A DNA stretch of 64,000 nt, taken from IMG/VR virus record IMGVR_UViG_3300033571_019687, positions 62,001 through 126,000 of that record; one strand, 5' to 3'. Below, one piece after another: positions 26,628 to 37,839 of this stretch (within the stretch, counting starts at the first letter, position 1; each line of letters opens with the position of its first letter). The notes under the pieces are model-generated. The model had not been told where the DNA came from, made no database searches, and was given only the letters and a program-made list of their open reading frames with translations. Source of the DNA: a virus. The translations under genes were made by a program, and so were the position numbers.

Positions 26628-29167
26628 AGATAGACAAAGATATTAATTTAGTAATAGATGTCAGCTCTGATATTGGTAAATCTAATCAGAGTGAAAATAA
26701 CACTGATTTTTTAAATCAAAATGTAGGATTTTCGGTTAATCCGATTACTGATAATGAGTTGTATGAATTTAAAAATAGATTCACTAATATAAGTTATTGT
26801 CTATTTTTTTTCAATACATTTAATCCGCTTATATCTGGTGACACATTAGATAGGTTTATTGATAGTAATTATATAATACTTAAAAGTGATATTAATAATT
26901 TAGCTTTAACTATACAAAGACAGTCATTAATAACAGATTATCAATATTATGCTATACCAAGACCTTACAATACTAATTTATTGCCTAGTGAAGTACTTAT
27001 TAATAGTGGTTTAATCTCGCAAAGTTTTGTTACTGATATATCACTACCTAGACCAACATTTACCGATTTACCTATATATTACTCATCGTTTGCAATACCT
27101 TTTAAATCTAAACAAACAACGTGGGTTAATAATTACAATGATAAGCCTTATTTGTATGCAAGTGGATTAATTATTGAATACTTTGATAGTAATGATCCTA
27201 TAAGACAGAAGTTAATAATGACCACTAAGGTACCTGTTAGTGAGAGATATTGTGATACAGAAGTATTAAGTGAGAGTAAAACATTAAGACCTTTATTCAA
27301 TTTAGATAAAACTAAAGAAGGTTATTCTATATCATTTACTAAATTTGGTTTTGATGAGTTGTATGCTAAGTATTATTTTTATGATGCCGCAAATAATAGA
27401 CGTATCCCAATGATACCAGCAAGCGTTAGTACAAATAATAGAAGATGGGTGATTTCAAATGATGAATTTAATGTTAAATATGAGTATTCTAAAATCGTTT
27501 TGAATAAATCCTTATTACAATACGATACGTTATTATTTGATGGAAATGATTATACAATAGAAACACCAGATATTGATTTATTTGAACTAGTGATTGATAC
27601 ATATTGGTCAGATAAAAAAGTTCCCATATTTAGACCAACCCAACCAGTACCAGTATCATATTTTGGTACAATGGTTAAAAATAATAGTATAAACAAAGAC
27701 ATTAGTATCAATAATACACTATTTGAAGATGGTTTATTAGATACAATGTTTAGAAATAATATATATGAAAATGCTAATGTAGTTAATACTGTATTTAAGA
27801 TATTAATATATTCATTATTTACCAACAATGAGTTAAAATATTTTTTCGGATCAGACTTTAAGTTTAATAGATATGATTTAATCAATGATAGAGGGAATTT
27901 ATCTATTGAGAGTAACTTAGGTAAAATAAGAATACAAAACCAGTCAAATAAACAATTTAAACTTAAAGATTTGTATTTTGATACTATAAACTTAACTGGT
28001 AATACTTTAAATAATCAATCTTTTGTTACTGTTGAAAAAACTAGATTAGATCAATTTAATAGATATGCTTCAATTAAACTAGCGTATGGGGACGAAACTT
28101 CAAGATTACCAGACTACCCAGAAGATAATATCTATATCAAGTTTGTAGATTTAATAAATGATAATGGTTTCATGAATGTTGTGTTAGGTACACATACAAA
28201 TCCAACTTATGTTGCAATGCGTAAAGCCGATATTGATGATTTTTTTTATGATGTAAGTCATCAATATGGAGAATTAGAAATACCTACCGATTTAAGATTT
28301 ATTTCTAGCGGTAATACTTTTGCATCTAATACCGGATTTAATTTTACAAATACAGGGACAATGGTTTCAAGCGGATTTTATATAAAGCCTGCTAAAGAAT
28401 GGTCTGATGCTGATAAAGAATTGGTATATAAAAGAGAGGTCGAATCTAAATTTGAGACTCTTAATCAATACACTGATTATCTTTTAAACTCTACTGCAAT
28501 AAAGTATGTTATTTTAAGTAGAAATTCTAGTACTATAGGTAGAATAGAACTTACTCAAAATACTACACCAAAAGGTCAGAGTGTTGCCACTAATACCGGT
28601 ATTAGATTAACTGTAAATGGTATAACATATCAAAATACTCCTTATACTTTTAGATTTAATAAATACCCAAATGTTAATTTTATCCAGAATAGGAAATTTT
28701 GGCTTAAAAATTTGAATGAGTATAAACAATTATATGATCAGTATATAGCAAGTCTAGCAAATATAGATCCAACTAACGGGCAGTTAACAGGTGTTAATAC
28801 ACAAAGTATAAATATAATAAAAAATGCTATATTAACATTAAAACCTATTAGCGAAATAAAAACTGATTATATTAACTTAATGAGATATTACCATAGGCTA
28901 GTTCCAAATAGAGACCAATCAAGTTTATTTGATAATGATTTCTCGGTCGTTGTTAATATGGTTACAAATCAAACTAAATCTATTATTGAGCCAAGTGAAA
29001 TTATAGATTTAGATGTAAAAACCTATTTTAATTACTTACTGTTTTCATATAATTTTGATATACCTTCTACATTAAGATGTAATATAGTATATAAGGCAAT
29101 ATTTGAGGATTTAAATGATTCTAGTATAACAGAACTAACTGATGCTATTAACTTTTCATTGATATGA
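26621..29167 (+). CDS. Large structural protein of unknown function (baseplate operon)
   Basis: An 848-residue protein rich in Asn, Tyr, Asp and Ile. The start at 26621 overlaps the previous stop by 7 nt and the end overlaps the next gene by 4 nt (ATGA). A repeated beta-type pattern and a helical segment around residues 680-760 can be seen, but no known motif. The position within the gp25-gp6 operon makes a virion, probably baseplate, role likely. Confidence 0.58.
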   Translation: MLKIDKDINLVIDVSSDIGKSNQSENNTDFLNQNVGFSVNPITDNELYEFKNRFTNISYCLFFFNTFNPLISGDTLDRFIDSNYIILKSDINNLALTIQRQSLITDYQYYAIPRPYNTNLLPSEVLINSGLISQSFVTDISLPRPTFTDLPIYYSSFAIPFKSKQTTWVNNYNDKPYLYASGLIIEYFDSNDPIRQKLIMTTKVPVSERYCDTEVLSESKTLRPLFNLDKTKEGYSISFTKFGFDELYAKYYFYDAANNRRIPMIPASVSTNNRRWVISNDEFNVKYEYSKIVLNKSLLQYDTLLFDGNDYTIETPDIDLFELVIDTYWSDKKVPIFRPTQPVPVSYFGTMVKNNSINKDISINNTLFEDGLLDTMFRNNIYENANVVNTVFKILIYSLFTNNELKYFFGSDFKFNRYDLINDRGNLSIESNLGKIRIQNQSNKQFKLKDLYFDTINLTGNTLNNQSFVTVEKTRLDQFNRYASIKLAYGDETSRLPDYPEDNIYIKFVDLINDNGFMNVVLGTHTNPTYVAMRKADIDDFFYDVSHQYGELEIPTDLRFISSGNTFASNTGFNFTNTGTMVSSGFYIKPAKEWSDADKELVYKREVESKFETLNQYTDYLLNSTAIKYVILSRNSSTIGRIELTQNTTPKGQSVATNTGIRLTVNGITYQNTPYTFRFNKYPNVNFIQNRKFWLKNLNEYKQLYDQYIASLANIDPTNGQLTGVNTQSINIIKNAILTLKPISEIKTDYINLMRYYHRLVPNRDQSSLFDNDFSVVVNMVTNQTKSIIEPSEIIDLDVKTYFNYLLFSYNFDIPSTLRCNIVYKAIFEDLNDSSITELTDAINFSLI

Positions 29168-29808
29168 CATTAAATATAGAACAAACACAAAATGATATCA
29201 ACTATCTATTACAATTAGATCAAAATATATCAGCTAATGGGGTATATGTTGATACAGATGGGTATATTAATAGAGTTAATTTAGATAATACCATTATTAA
29301 CCAGACAGTGTACTCAGATTTAACAGGATTAACAGTATTATTCTCTCAAGATATAAATTATATTACAGGTGTTACTACTTCAAAACTCGGTGCTATTTTA
29401 ACACAGGATGAGTTAAATGGTAATTTTAATAGGACTAATTTAGGTAAACCTATATTAATATCTGGTACCGATCTAGTTGCTATAATAGAAAATTATGATG
29501 TAACTAATGACAATTATTATTATAAGTATTATATTGGTGTTGGTACATCAAATCCTATATTATATGAAGAAATTAATGAACGTGTTATATATAAAGCTAT
29601 ACCTAATGATGATTATATTACTAAACCGGTTTATATGTTATATGACAGCATAGCAGAAGAACCAAAAATACAAAGTAGTGTATTTATAGATAGAGGTACA
29701 AATAGTGTATTTGAATCAATAAGTAAGTTAAATAAAACTAGGACGTTGCAGGAATTAAAAAAGACTGGTCTTGGGTTTTTTAAGATAAATAAAAACGGCA
29801 TATTATGA
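29164..29808 (+). CDS. Structural protein of unknown function (baseplate operon)
   Basis: A 214-residue protein with alternating beta strands (VIYKAIPNDDYITKPVYML near residue 140) and a basic C-terminal helix (SKLNKTRTLQELKKTGLGFF). It overlaps both neighbours by 4 nt (ATGA junctions), typical of coupled translation. No family signature was recognised; a small baseplate or fibre-attachment component is the simplest reading. Confidence 0.55.
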   Translation: MTLNIEQTQNDINYLLQLDQNISANGVYVDTDGYINRVNLDNTIINQTVYSDLTGLTVLFSQDINYITGVTTSKLGAILTQDELNGNFNRTNLGKPILISGTDLVAIIENYDVTNDNYYYKYYIGVGTSNPILYEEINERVIYKAIPNDDYITKPVYMLYDSIAEEPKIQSSVFIDRGTNSVFESISKLNKTRTLQELKKTGLGFFKINKNGIL

Positions 29809-30707
29809 GTTTAGGTAATTACGGTTTTAAAAGACCAGCAGATGTAAACCCAAGTGATATTGAGGTTATTGTCATATACTCAAGGACAAGAGCATCTGGT
29901 GAACAACAAGTGATAAAAAAACTTTCTGGATCAACGGTAATTAGACCTTTGTATTCGAATCAAGAACTTGGTGGTAACACATCAGAACTATTAGGCGGGT
30001 TATATAATTTAACATTACCAAAAGATGTTTTTAATCAAAAAGGTATATACACAATATATATCAGGCCAGCACAGATAAGAACTACTATACTTGATTGTGG
30101 AGAATTAGTTAATGTTCCTGATATTAGAGGTTTAGTTTTTGATGTAAACTCAGCACCAGTAGACTTTATTCGTAAATTTACAAATAATGGTCTTGATGGG
30201 TATAGAGTTGAATACCTAAATAATAACGGTTCAAAAATTGAGGGTTTATATAAAATCGTAACTACTAGTTTTTTGTGTGAAGCAACGCAATCAATTGGTA
30301 ATGGAACCACACAAAAGGGTATTAAATACGCATATAACAATACTGGTAGCTTACTATTCTGTACAGTTACACCAAATACTGCACCATCATTTAGACCTAC
30401 AGCACAACCATTTATTGGTAGAAAGGGACAAAATGTGATATTAAGTAATACTAGTTTTAATCCAATAGTTAAAGAGATTGAAGTTGTAGATTTTGATATT
30501 GAGAGTCTATCAATAGCATTATTTGGTGAACAAAGTAAGTCACTTAAAGATGGGATTTATACACTTTATAATACTGATGGTACAATTTATAAACAATATG
30601 ATCTATATGAAATTGATGATCCAAATATCGGTCATTATGAAGTTAGAAGAATAAGAACAGATATAGATTCAAGTAAATCATTAGATAACATACCGTTACC
30701 AAACTAA
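29805..30707 (+). CDS. Structural protein of unknown function with an Ig-like N-terminal half
   Basis: A 300-residue protein. The first 150 residues alternate strands and turns (DIEVIVIYSR, then GLYNLTLPKDVFNQKGIYTIYIRPAQ), as in Ig-like or fibronectin-like folds. The C-terminal part ends with GIYTLYNTDGTIYKQYDLYEID and is again beta-rich. No catalytic motif is present. It lies between a small structural gene (4-nt overlap) and the giant gpI-like gene (4-nt gap), so a role in mounting that protein is possible but unproven. Confidence 0.55.
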   Translation: MSLGNYGFKRPADVNPSDIEVIVIYSRTRASGEQQVIKKLSGSTVIRPLYSNQELGGNTSELLGGLYNLTLPKDVFNQKGIYTIYIRPAQIRTTILDCGELVNVPDIRGLVFDVNSAPVDFIRKFTNNGLDGYRVEYLNNNGSKIEGLYKIVTTSFLCEATQSIGNGTTQKGIKYAYNNTGSLLFCTVTPNTAPSFRPTAQPFIGRKGQNVILSNTSFNPIVKEIEVVDFDIESLSIALFGEQSKSLKDGIYTLYNTDGTIYKQYDLYEIDDPNIGHYEVRRIRTDIDSSKSLDNIPLPN

Positions 30708-30711
30708 TAAA

Positions 30712-33700
30712 ATGGCAGTAATAAATTCACCTATACTACGTTTTGTATATTCAAGTAAAGAAGAAGCAATAAACAAGGCAAAAGAATTAGGATCAGATGG
30801 TTTTAGAGAGTATAATATTAATGGTACATTATGCTATGTACCATGTTTTACTTTTGCTGAATATGAAAAAGTCACTAGAACTGTAATAACAAAGGGGGGT
30901 AATTTAGCTAGTGGTAATGATACATTTGGTGGTGGTTTAGTTGGTATGCAATTTGCCAATAATAATGAATTTGGCGGAGACCCATTTCTAACTCTTGGTA
31001 ATTTTAGTATAGTTAAAGATATTAGTGTAATTCAGACAAGTGTATCTGGAGAAACTAATGCACCAGTATCTTATACACAAGAAAGTATATCTAACACATT
31101 AGGTGTTCAACCAAATAATTTATCTAATTATGTTGAAGATAAATTAAAACCTAAATTTAATGTTGATACTAGTAATGTTAGCAGATTTGTATTATTTTCT
31201 TCATTAAAAGAGAGGATTAAAAATGGATTAGTTGAAATCATTACTAACTTCCCGGCTGCGATTAAAATAGAGTATTTGGGTCAAAATATTCGTAATGTTG
31301 TTTCTTATATTGAAAATAGAAATAATAATACATCAACTATTACTATAAATTCAAATGCTATAAGAAATCCATTTGGTATTGAATATAATACTACTGGTAC
31401 AACATTAAATGATTATGATGACCGTGCTATTATTAGGAACTTTTCAAAATACTATACGAATTATACTGTATTTTTTAATGATCAAGAATATGATATTATT
31501 GATGTAGTATTAAGAACATCTGGTACTAATTTATCAGTAACTGTAAATGGGTTCCCATTTGCAGATGTAAAAGATAATGATAATAATGTTAACACCAAGT
31601 TTTATTTAAAACCGAATAAAACTATAGTTAATAAGTTTTATGAAGGATTAAGTGATGTTGCCAAATTTTTATTAAATTTTGACAATCAAAATAAACTATA
31701 TGCAACAAAAATTAATGTACCGGTATCAGATGACACTGGTAAGTCCGTAATACAACCTGTGGTACTATATTTCCCGTTATATGATGATTATAACTTAGAT
31801 GTGTTTACAACAAAATATGATGAATATGTATTAGAATTAAATTCGATTGCTGAATCATTTGATAGTTTTAAAAGTGATTTAATTAGTAGAACATTAACAA
31901 CTGAGGCCTTTAAAGAGTTTGATACCGTAGATCGTAAAATGGAAAACGTTTTGCAGTTATATGGTAGAGGATTTGATGCTGTTAAAGTTTATGTCGATTC
32001 ACTTGCTTACATGAGAAATGTAAGTTATGATAAAATAGATAATGTACCTGATTTGTTAATTAAAAACTTTGCTCAGACATTAGGTTGGGACACAAATAGA
32101 TTAGATGATGATGATGCAATAGTTACAAGTCTGTTTACCATAAGTCAACCTTTAGAAGATACTATTACACCACAAGAGTTTGATATTGAGGTGTGGAGAA
32201 GGTTATTATTGAATACAGCATATCTATTCAAAAGTAAAGGTACTAGAAAGGCCATAGAAGCCCTATTAGAGATCGTCGGGATACCTGACTATATAATAGA
32301 CATTAATGAGTATATCTACTTAACAGAAGCGAAATTAGACGCTAATAACAAGTATTTAGAAATAGCGGAAGCTTTAGGTGAAGATGATCCGGCTAATCTT
32401 GTTGGGTTATACCCATTTGATTCAGAGGGTTATCCATCTGCACCAACTGATGTTGCTTATCAGGAAGCTGGTGGTTATATTGTTATAGATAAAGAAAATA
32501 TTGGACCTTATGATAATGGTAAGACATATCTTGACAAATTTAGGGATTTTGACGGTATAAAAGGTTTTGAGCTTATCAAAACTATTGATAATAAAAAATC
32601 TTGGGTTTACACCGAATCTGCCACCATTAATGAGGACACAGATTCAGATACTTCTTATGAAGTGATTGATAGTAGATTATTAATTAATACAAAAGAGGTT
32701 GAGATCTATCTTAATTCACAAAGGGTTGTTGATTTTTTAATTTATAGATATTTTAAACGTAATAGACTTATTATTGATACTAATTACGGTATATCTTACA
32801 CAAATGGTGTTAATCCTACTAATATAACATTTTCGCAATTCATTAAAGATTGTCTTAATAATTTTATTGACCCAAGAAATAGAAAAACAGTTATTGTTTA
32901 TCCTACACTTAGAAAATTATATTATGATTTTAAAAAATCTTATGGTAAAGATATTAGTAATAGTGTAGGTATTGATTTTATTAATCAGTTTGATACATAT
33001 TGGGTTCAACTTATTAAACAAGTTATACCTGCAACAACTATATTTAACGCTGGTAAAAAGGTTAAAAACTCAGATCTACTTGATAATAAGTATAAGTATA
33101 AAGCTGGTATTGATAAAGGATCAGAATTTACTAATGAAACTTTAAAAAGGGTTAATCAGGGTACTAATAGTATAGAGATTAATGGTGGAAAAATATATGA
33201 TACCGCAAAGGCATTGTCTACACCATTATCAATCTATAATCAATTAAAAGAAAGTAATAAAGGTATCGATAATAGCCTTAACCTTTACAGAGGTAAATAT
33301 TACAGTATTAAAGATGAATGTGAGAGAGATGGTAAATATTATCTATATGATAATTTAACTGATTATACTGAAAGTGATTTTGGTGGTAATATCAATACGT
33401 TAGTTGTTGCTACCGGACTTACATCAGAATCAGTTGGTGGTAGATACGGTGTGTTTGTTGTGGCTAGAGGCAATCTATACAGACTTAGAACTGTTAATAA
33501 CTATGATGAAAATAATAATCTGTTAACACCTAATGATACCGAATTAAATACTACTTCACAAATAACTATAATTAATGTATTGTATAATAGACCCGGAGGT
33601 ACTGTTACGTTATACAAAAAGTATAATGGCATAACTGGTGTTACAGTTGATTATGACAGACCAGCATTTGATATTGTACCAAAAAATGTTAACTCACATA

Positions 33701-36700
33701 CAATAACGTTTGCTGATTGTCCTAATCCTACAAATATTGAAAGAGAGTTCTTTATAAATTCAATATCAAAAGCTTTAGCTTACATTGAATTAGGATTTAA
33801 TTTTGATTGCCCTCCACCTAAAGCACATACATGTTATTTTGATATAGCAGGTAGCATAATAGATTTAGAACCGGGGTCATATACGTCATCAGATACCCAA
33901 TATACTATACCTGATGTGGCATATTATACCGATAATACAAATACAGATAGGGTTATTAAACAACCTTATTATTATGGGTATAGTACATACACAGGAACAA
34001 CCAAACCACTTGATGGTGAGTATTTAAGAGATAATAATTGGTTAGTACCATATAGAAGAAGCAAAACATGGTCTAATGGTATTACCTATTATAAAGGAGA
34101 TGTTGTTAGTTATAGTGGTAATTTCTATGAAATAACAGCAACAACTGCTGTTGGTAGCGTATCAACACCTACAGGATCAACATTAACACCTTATAGAAAT
34201 GGTTTAGCATATAAGTATTCAAAAAGGGTTAAAACTGATCCTTTAATGCATATAGATTATGCTTATATTAATAAAATTAACCTTAATCCAATGAATGATA
34301 CTTTATCAATTAATTTGTCAAAATTAATAGATACGTATCAAATTTTTAGTGGATTAACAATTGATACAACATATAAAGTTGATGATATATATGTTGGTGA
34401 TAAGTTGTTTATTGATAATAAGCTTATAGCTGAGTTTGATGGTTTATACCCAGTAAATTCAGATAATATAGGACCATTTTATAATCTTAATGATACTAGT
34501 CTAATTCACACTTTAACTGATGAGTTAGATTTAGTACCTAATATTGATAATTTTATTTCAATCACTTCAATTAATGAAGGTTTTGCTGATACTCTTGAAG
34601 ACGTTTCTTTGGTAAAGTCTAATAATCCTTATTATTTAATCAAAGATATTGGGTTTTATAAATTTGATATCAATTTATATTTTGATGCTGATTTAACAAG
34701 AAATAATAGACAAAGTGTTATTATTAAACTAGTGGATCAAAACGGTTTGATCTATAATCAGCAAGAATTTACATTTATTGGTAGTTCTTTGGCGGATGAT
34801 AGAATTTACAATTTTGTTTATGAAGGATTTTTTAGACAAAATGATAGAGTTTATATTGCAATTCAACCATTGGATTTTCCTTGTAAATTAAAAAGATTTG
34901 AAGAAATAGATTATACACATTCTGAGGTCCCTTACGGTCAATATAACCCAATAAACGATGGTAGATTTAGATTATTATTTAATGCTGGTAGGTTAATAAA
35001 TGGTAACAGCATATTTGAAAAAATATTATCTATTCAACCTTTATTAGGTAAAGAAGATATTGTTAGTCAAACAACAATTAATATCGCTGATAAAGACGTT
35101 TATAAAATAGCAACACAAGGGCAAAGTCAATCTTATTTTGATATAGTTAAACCAAAGGTAGTTGGTAATACCGATCCTGATTTATTGTTTAATAAACTAT
35201 ACTCTGATTATTATAAAAAATATAGAGACACGGATGATATTTTAAACATATCATCATTAGTATATGATAAAACAATAAACTATGACAAAGTAGATTTTAC
35301 ATTTAAGGCTAAGACTAGAAAGTTACCTATTGAGCGTAAAGAAGATAATGATGATTTGGCTGGTGAATACGGTATAACTGTGACCAAAGATATAACATTA
35401 ACTGATTGGTATTTAGGTAATACACCTACAGCTTATGAATTTGCTTCACCATCATTTAATATTAGTATAGGTAAGAAACAAATTAAGAGGGATAGTGTAT
35501 ATAGTAAAACTATACCGTATGCACCTAATAGGTCACATATAAATGGTAGTAAATCACCTATTTCAACAGGATCTACTGGATCAATAGATATTGATGGTAC
35601 ATCATTTGGTATAGAAGGTTATGATAAATATGATTTTAATAAACCGTTTGAGACAGAATTTAAAGATAAGAATTATACTGTCAATGATTTAACTTATTTA
35701 TTAGAAAACCCAATTTATTCTAGTGAAGAATATTTACAATTACTTGAATTTGCGGAAGAGTTTAATCCTAAGATTATTAACTATCAATTAAATGATATTG
35801 TTAAATACAAGATTAACAGTTATAAAAAACCTGTTTTGACTTCAACTGGTTATACAATAGAAACAGTAGATATTTATAGATTATTTGTTTGTATTGAGGA
35901 AACCACAATATTCCATTGTGATTTAAATGATATATTACCAAAAAACATTAGAAATATTTATCATCCTAATGCCGGTCATTCATGTTTTGTTGAAATAACA
36001 GAATATGATCCTAAATTATTCACACCTTGGGGATACGAAAAATGGAGATATAAAGATATAACCTATTCTAATATTGAACCATATACTTATGGACCTATAA
36101 CTACTTATACGGGATCAAGTACAGATTTCACACAGTTTAATTATGGTGATATCGTAACTGATGGTACTAGAGTTTATAGATATATTTATAATAAACCTAT
36201 AAATTATATCTCTGGAGGTACTGTAACATATTTGGCGGGTGATTTTGTACAGTATAAAACTGGTACAACGTATAGTTTTTATGTATGTAAAAGTGTTACA
36301 GGTACTACAACAGCACCGGGAACTGCTAATTGGCAACATATAGATCCATTCTCACCTACATTAATTACTTTTACTAATGCATTTTTTGATAAAAATAGTA
36401 AAATATGTAGGTTACAAAATTTAGTACCACGTAATGGGTTTACTGTTACTAATGCATATACAACTGGATATACTGATGTCTATAGAAATGAAATGTTAAT
36501 ATATCCTATGGAATTATCAGGTACTAGTTACGGTGATATACCTAACTTATATAGTATAGATAATGGTACAACAAATATAGGGGCAAGAATATCTACTACA
36601 ACATTTAGTAATTATCCTGTGTATAATGCTAACACTTCTGGGTTAACCGTTGTACCAAGTTATTTAGGTGCAAATAGTTACCCTTTATTTGAAGAGTTAT

Positions 36701-37770
36701 GTAATATTAGTTTGATTAATAATCCTAGACAATTTTCTACTGGCACAACTTATAATGCTTTTGAAAAAACATTATCATATAAGTATGCTGTATCACATGG
36801 TAAAGTATGGAGGTTTAAGGGCTCACAAACAACAGGTACCACATTAACAGTAAATGAGGCACCAAGTGTTAATGCTGAATACTGGACAGATTCAGATTTT
36901 TGCGTTGCAGATAAGTTTAAATTCTATAAAGATAGGGTATCTGTTAAAGTATATAATTCAACAGTTGAGTCTTTAGATGAAACTACTAAAGATAATCTAT
37001 ATTTCTTTAATTCTAATTTAGAATATAAGAATGGTTTTAGTATAAATCAATTTACTGGTTCTACATTAGATACAAAACATTTAAATGCATTAGAATTATA
37101 TGCTGATAGTATAGATGAGAATATTAAGTCAGTGACTAAATATGGTAACTTTGCAACAAGATATTCTAATGGTGATTTGTTTTTAGATTATCAAATTGAA
37201 AAAGATAATTTAGGGTTACCTGTAACTGGTGAGTTTGTTGGTAAGTTAAATTTAAAAGACGTTTGCGGTAATAGTGCTACGACAATATTTGGGTTATTAT
37301 TAGATACAGATGTCAATAAATTAAGAGATATGCAAGTTAGATACATTGCATATAATACTGATGTCACTAATACTAATGGATTTAATTATTTTGTTAGGGT
37401 GATTACAAATTATACATCTGATGACCCTATGATTATTAATTACACCGGATTAACTACTGGTATATTAACGGTGGATAGGAGTAATAATTTGGATAGAAAT
37501 TTATTAACCAATAAAAATGGTGAAATAGTATTAGAATTCAAATATGTTATTGGTAAAGGTAAGACTTTAGTTAAATCAGTATTACTTAATTCGGTTAATA
37601 TTGATCAATTATCAAATGTTACCAGCAGCACTAGTGTATCAGGTAATATTGAAACTAGGGTAATAAAGATAAGTAAGGTTGTTGGTAATTTTACATTAAA
37701 CTTTATTACCGACACATTTAATGATCTTAATATTGGTAATACTAACATAAACACAACAATAAATTTATAA
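30712..37770 (+). CDS. Giant baseplate wedge/tail protein with gpI-like domain and carbohydrate-binding-like modules
   Basis: A 2352-residue protein, the largest in the window. Residues about 400-545 hold a gpI/gp7-type segment: a VPDLLIKNFAQTLGWD run, then WRRLLLNTAYLFKSKGTRKA and IEALLEIVGIPDYI. The KSKGTRKAIE.LL...GI pattern is typical of tail protein I, the gp7-core equivalent. Several later segments follow the CBM5/12-like pattern of a Trp, then Y..GD.V.Y.G..Y: from about 1120 (TWSNGITYYKGDVVSYSGNF), 1805-1820 (FNYGDIVTDGTRVYRY), 1839-1875 (YLAGDFVQYKTGTTYSFYVC, ending NWQ) and perhaps 2007-2060. This suggests one chain that spans the wedge core and carries surface-exposed, possibly glycan-binding modules. 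It ends the operon that starts at 20720. Confidence 0.7.
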   Translation: MAVINSPILRFVYSSKEEAINKAKELGSDGFREYNINGTLCYVPCFTFAEYEKVTRTVITKGGNLASGNDTFGGGLVGMQFANNNEFGGDPFLTLGNFSIVKDISVIQTSVSGETNAPVSYTQESISNTLGVQPNNLSNYVEDKLKPKFNVDTSNVSRFVLFSSLKERIKNGLVEIITNFPAAIKIEYLGQNIRNVVSYIENRNNNTSTITINSNAIRNPFGIEYNTTGTTLNDYDDRAIIRNFSKYYTNYTVFFNDQEYDIIDVVLRTSGTNLSVTVNGFPFADVKDNDNNVNTKFYLKPNKTIVNKFYEGLSDVAKFLLNFDNQNKLYATKINVPVSDDTGKSVIQPVVLYFPLYDDYNLDVFTTKYDEYVLELNSIAESFDSFKSDLISRTLTTEAFKEFDTVDRKMENVLQLYGRGFDAVKVYVDSLAYMRNVSYDKIDNVPDLLIKNFAQTLGWDTNRLDDDDAIVTSLFTISQPLEDTITPQEFDIEVWRRLLLNTAYLFKSKGTRKAIEALLEIVGIPDYIIDINEYIYLTEAKLDANNKYLEIAEALGEDDPANLVGLYPFDSEGYPSAPTDVAYQEAGGYIVIDKENIGPYDNGKTYLDKFRDFDGIKGFELIKTIDNKKSWVYTESATINEDTDSDTSYEVIDSRLLINTKEVEIYLNSQRVVDFLIYRYFKRNRLIIDTNYGISYTNGVNPTNITFSQFIKDCLNNFIDPRNRKTVIVYPTLRKLYYDFKKSYGKDISNSVGIDFINQFDTYWVQLIKQVIPATTIFNAGKKVKNSDLLDNKYKYKAGIDKGSEFTNETLKRVNQGTNSIEINGGKIYDTAKALSTPLSIYNQLKESNKGIDNSLNLYRGKYYSIKDECERDGKYYLYDNLTDYTESDFGGNINTLVVATGLTSESVGGRYGVFVVARGNLYRLRTVNNYDENNNLLTPNDTELNTTSQITIINVLYNRPGGTVTLYKKYNGITGVTVDYDRPAFDIVPKNVNSHTITFADCPNPTNIEREFFINSISKALAYIELGFNFDCPPPKAHTCYFDIAGSIIDLEPGSYTSSDTQYTIPDVAYYTDNTNTDRVIKQPYYYGYSTYTGTTKPLDGEYLRDNNWLVPYRRSKTWSNGITYYKGDVVSYSGNFYEITATTAVGSVSTPTGSTLTPYRNGLAYKYSKRVKTDPLMHIDYAYINKINLNPMNDTLSINLSKLIDTYQIFSGLTIDTTYKVDDIYVGDKLFIDNKLIAEFDGLYPVNSDNIGPFYNLNDTSLIHTLTDELDLVPNIDNFISITSINEGFADTLEDVSLVKSNNPYYLIKDIGFYKFDINLYFDADLTRNNRQSVIIKLVDQNGLIYNQQEFTFIGSSLADDRIYNFVYEGFFRQNDRVYIAIQPLDFPCKLKRFEEIDYTHSEVPYGQYNPINDGRFRLLFNAGRLINGNSIFEKILSIQPLLGKEDIVSQTTINIADKDVYKIATQGQSQSYFDIVKPKVVGNTDPDLLFNKLYSDYYKKYRDTDDILNISSLVYDKTINYDKVDFTFKAKTRKLPIERKEDNDDLAGEYGITVTKDITLTDWYLGNTPTAYEFASPSFNISIGKKQIKRDSVYSKTIPYAPNRSHINGSKSPISTGSTGSIDIDGTSFGIEGYDKYDFNKPFETEFKDKNYTVNDLTYLLENPIYSSEEYLQLLEFAEEFNPKIINYQLNDIVKYKINSYKKPVLTSTGYTIETVDIYRLFVCIEETTIFHCDLNDILPKNIRNIYHPNAGHSCFVEITEYDPKLFTPWGYEKWRYKDITYSNIEPYTYGPITTYTGSSTDFTQFNYGDIVTDGTRVYRYIYNKPINYISGGTVTYLAGDFVQYKTGTTYSFYVCKSVTGTTTAPGTANWQHIDPFSPTLITFTNAFFDKNSKICRLQNLVPRNGFTVTNAYTTGYTDVYRNEMLIYPMELSGTSYGDIPNLYSIDNGTTNIGARISTTTFSNYPVYNANTSGLTVVPSYLGANSYPLFEELCNISLINNPRQFSTGTTYNAFEKTLSYKYAVSHGKVWRFKGSQTTGTTLTVNEAPSVNAEYWTDSDFCVADKFKFYKDRVSVKVYNSTVESLDETTKDNLYFFNSNLEYKNGFSINQFTGSTLDTKHLNALELYADSIDENIKSVTKYGNFATRYSNGDLFLDYQIEKDNLGLPVTGEFVGKLNLKDVCGNSATTIFGLLLDTDVNKLRDMQVRYIAYNTDVTNTNGFNYFVRVITNYTSDDPMIINYTGLTTGILTVDRSNNLDRNLLTNKNGEIVLEFKYVIGKGKTLVKSVLLNSVNIDQLSNVTSSTSVSGNIETRVIKISKVVGNFTLNFITDTFNDLNIGNTNINTTINL

Positions 37771-37787
37771 GTGGTTTTTATACCAAC

Positions 37788-37794
37788 CTATTTA
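37788..37794 (+). promoter_or_regulatory. Candidate late promoter (CTATTTA) for the fibre operon
   Basis: CTATTTA lies 17 nt after the stop of the giant baseplate gene and 45 nt before the next ATG. The long spacing leaves room for a leader, which contains a short inverted repeat at 37799-37830. Confidence 0.45.
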
Positions 37795-37798
37795 TCTT

Positions 37799-37830
37799 TT
37801 AGTTAGGAGTTACTAAATTTAACCAACTAA
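37799..37830 (+). other. Inverted repeat in the fibre-gene leader
   Basis: TTAGTT (37799-37804) and GG (37806-37807) can pair with CC (37823-37824) and AACTAA (37825-37830), an 8-bp stem with one bulged A. It lies 9 nt before the start codon, so it could influence translation. The stem is AT-rich and weak, and the call is tentative. Confidence 0.25.
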
Positions 37831-37839
37831 TTTGGCAAT

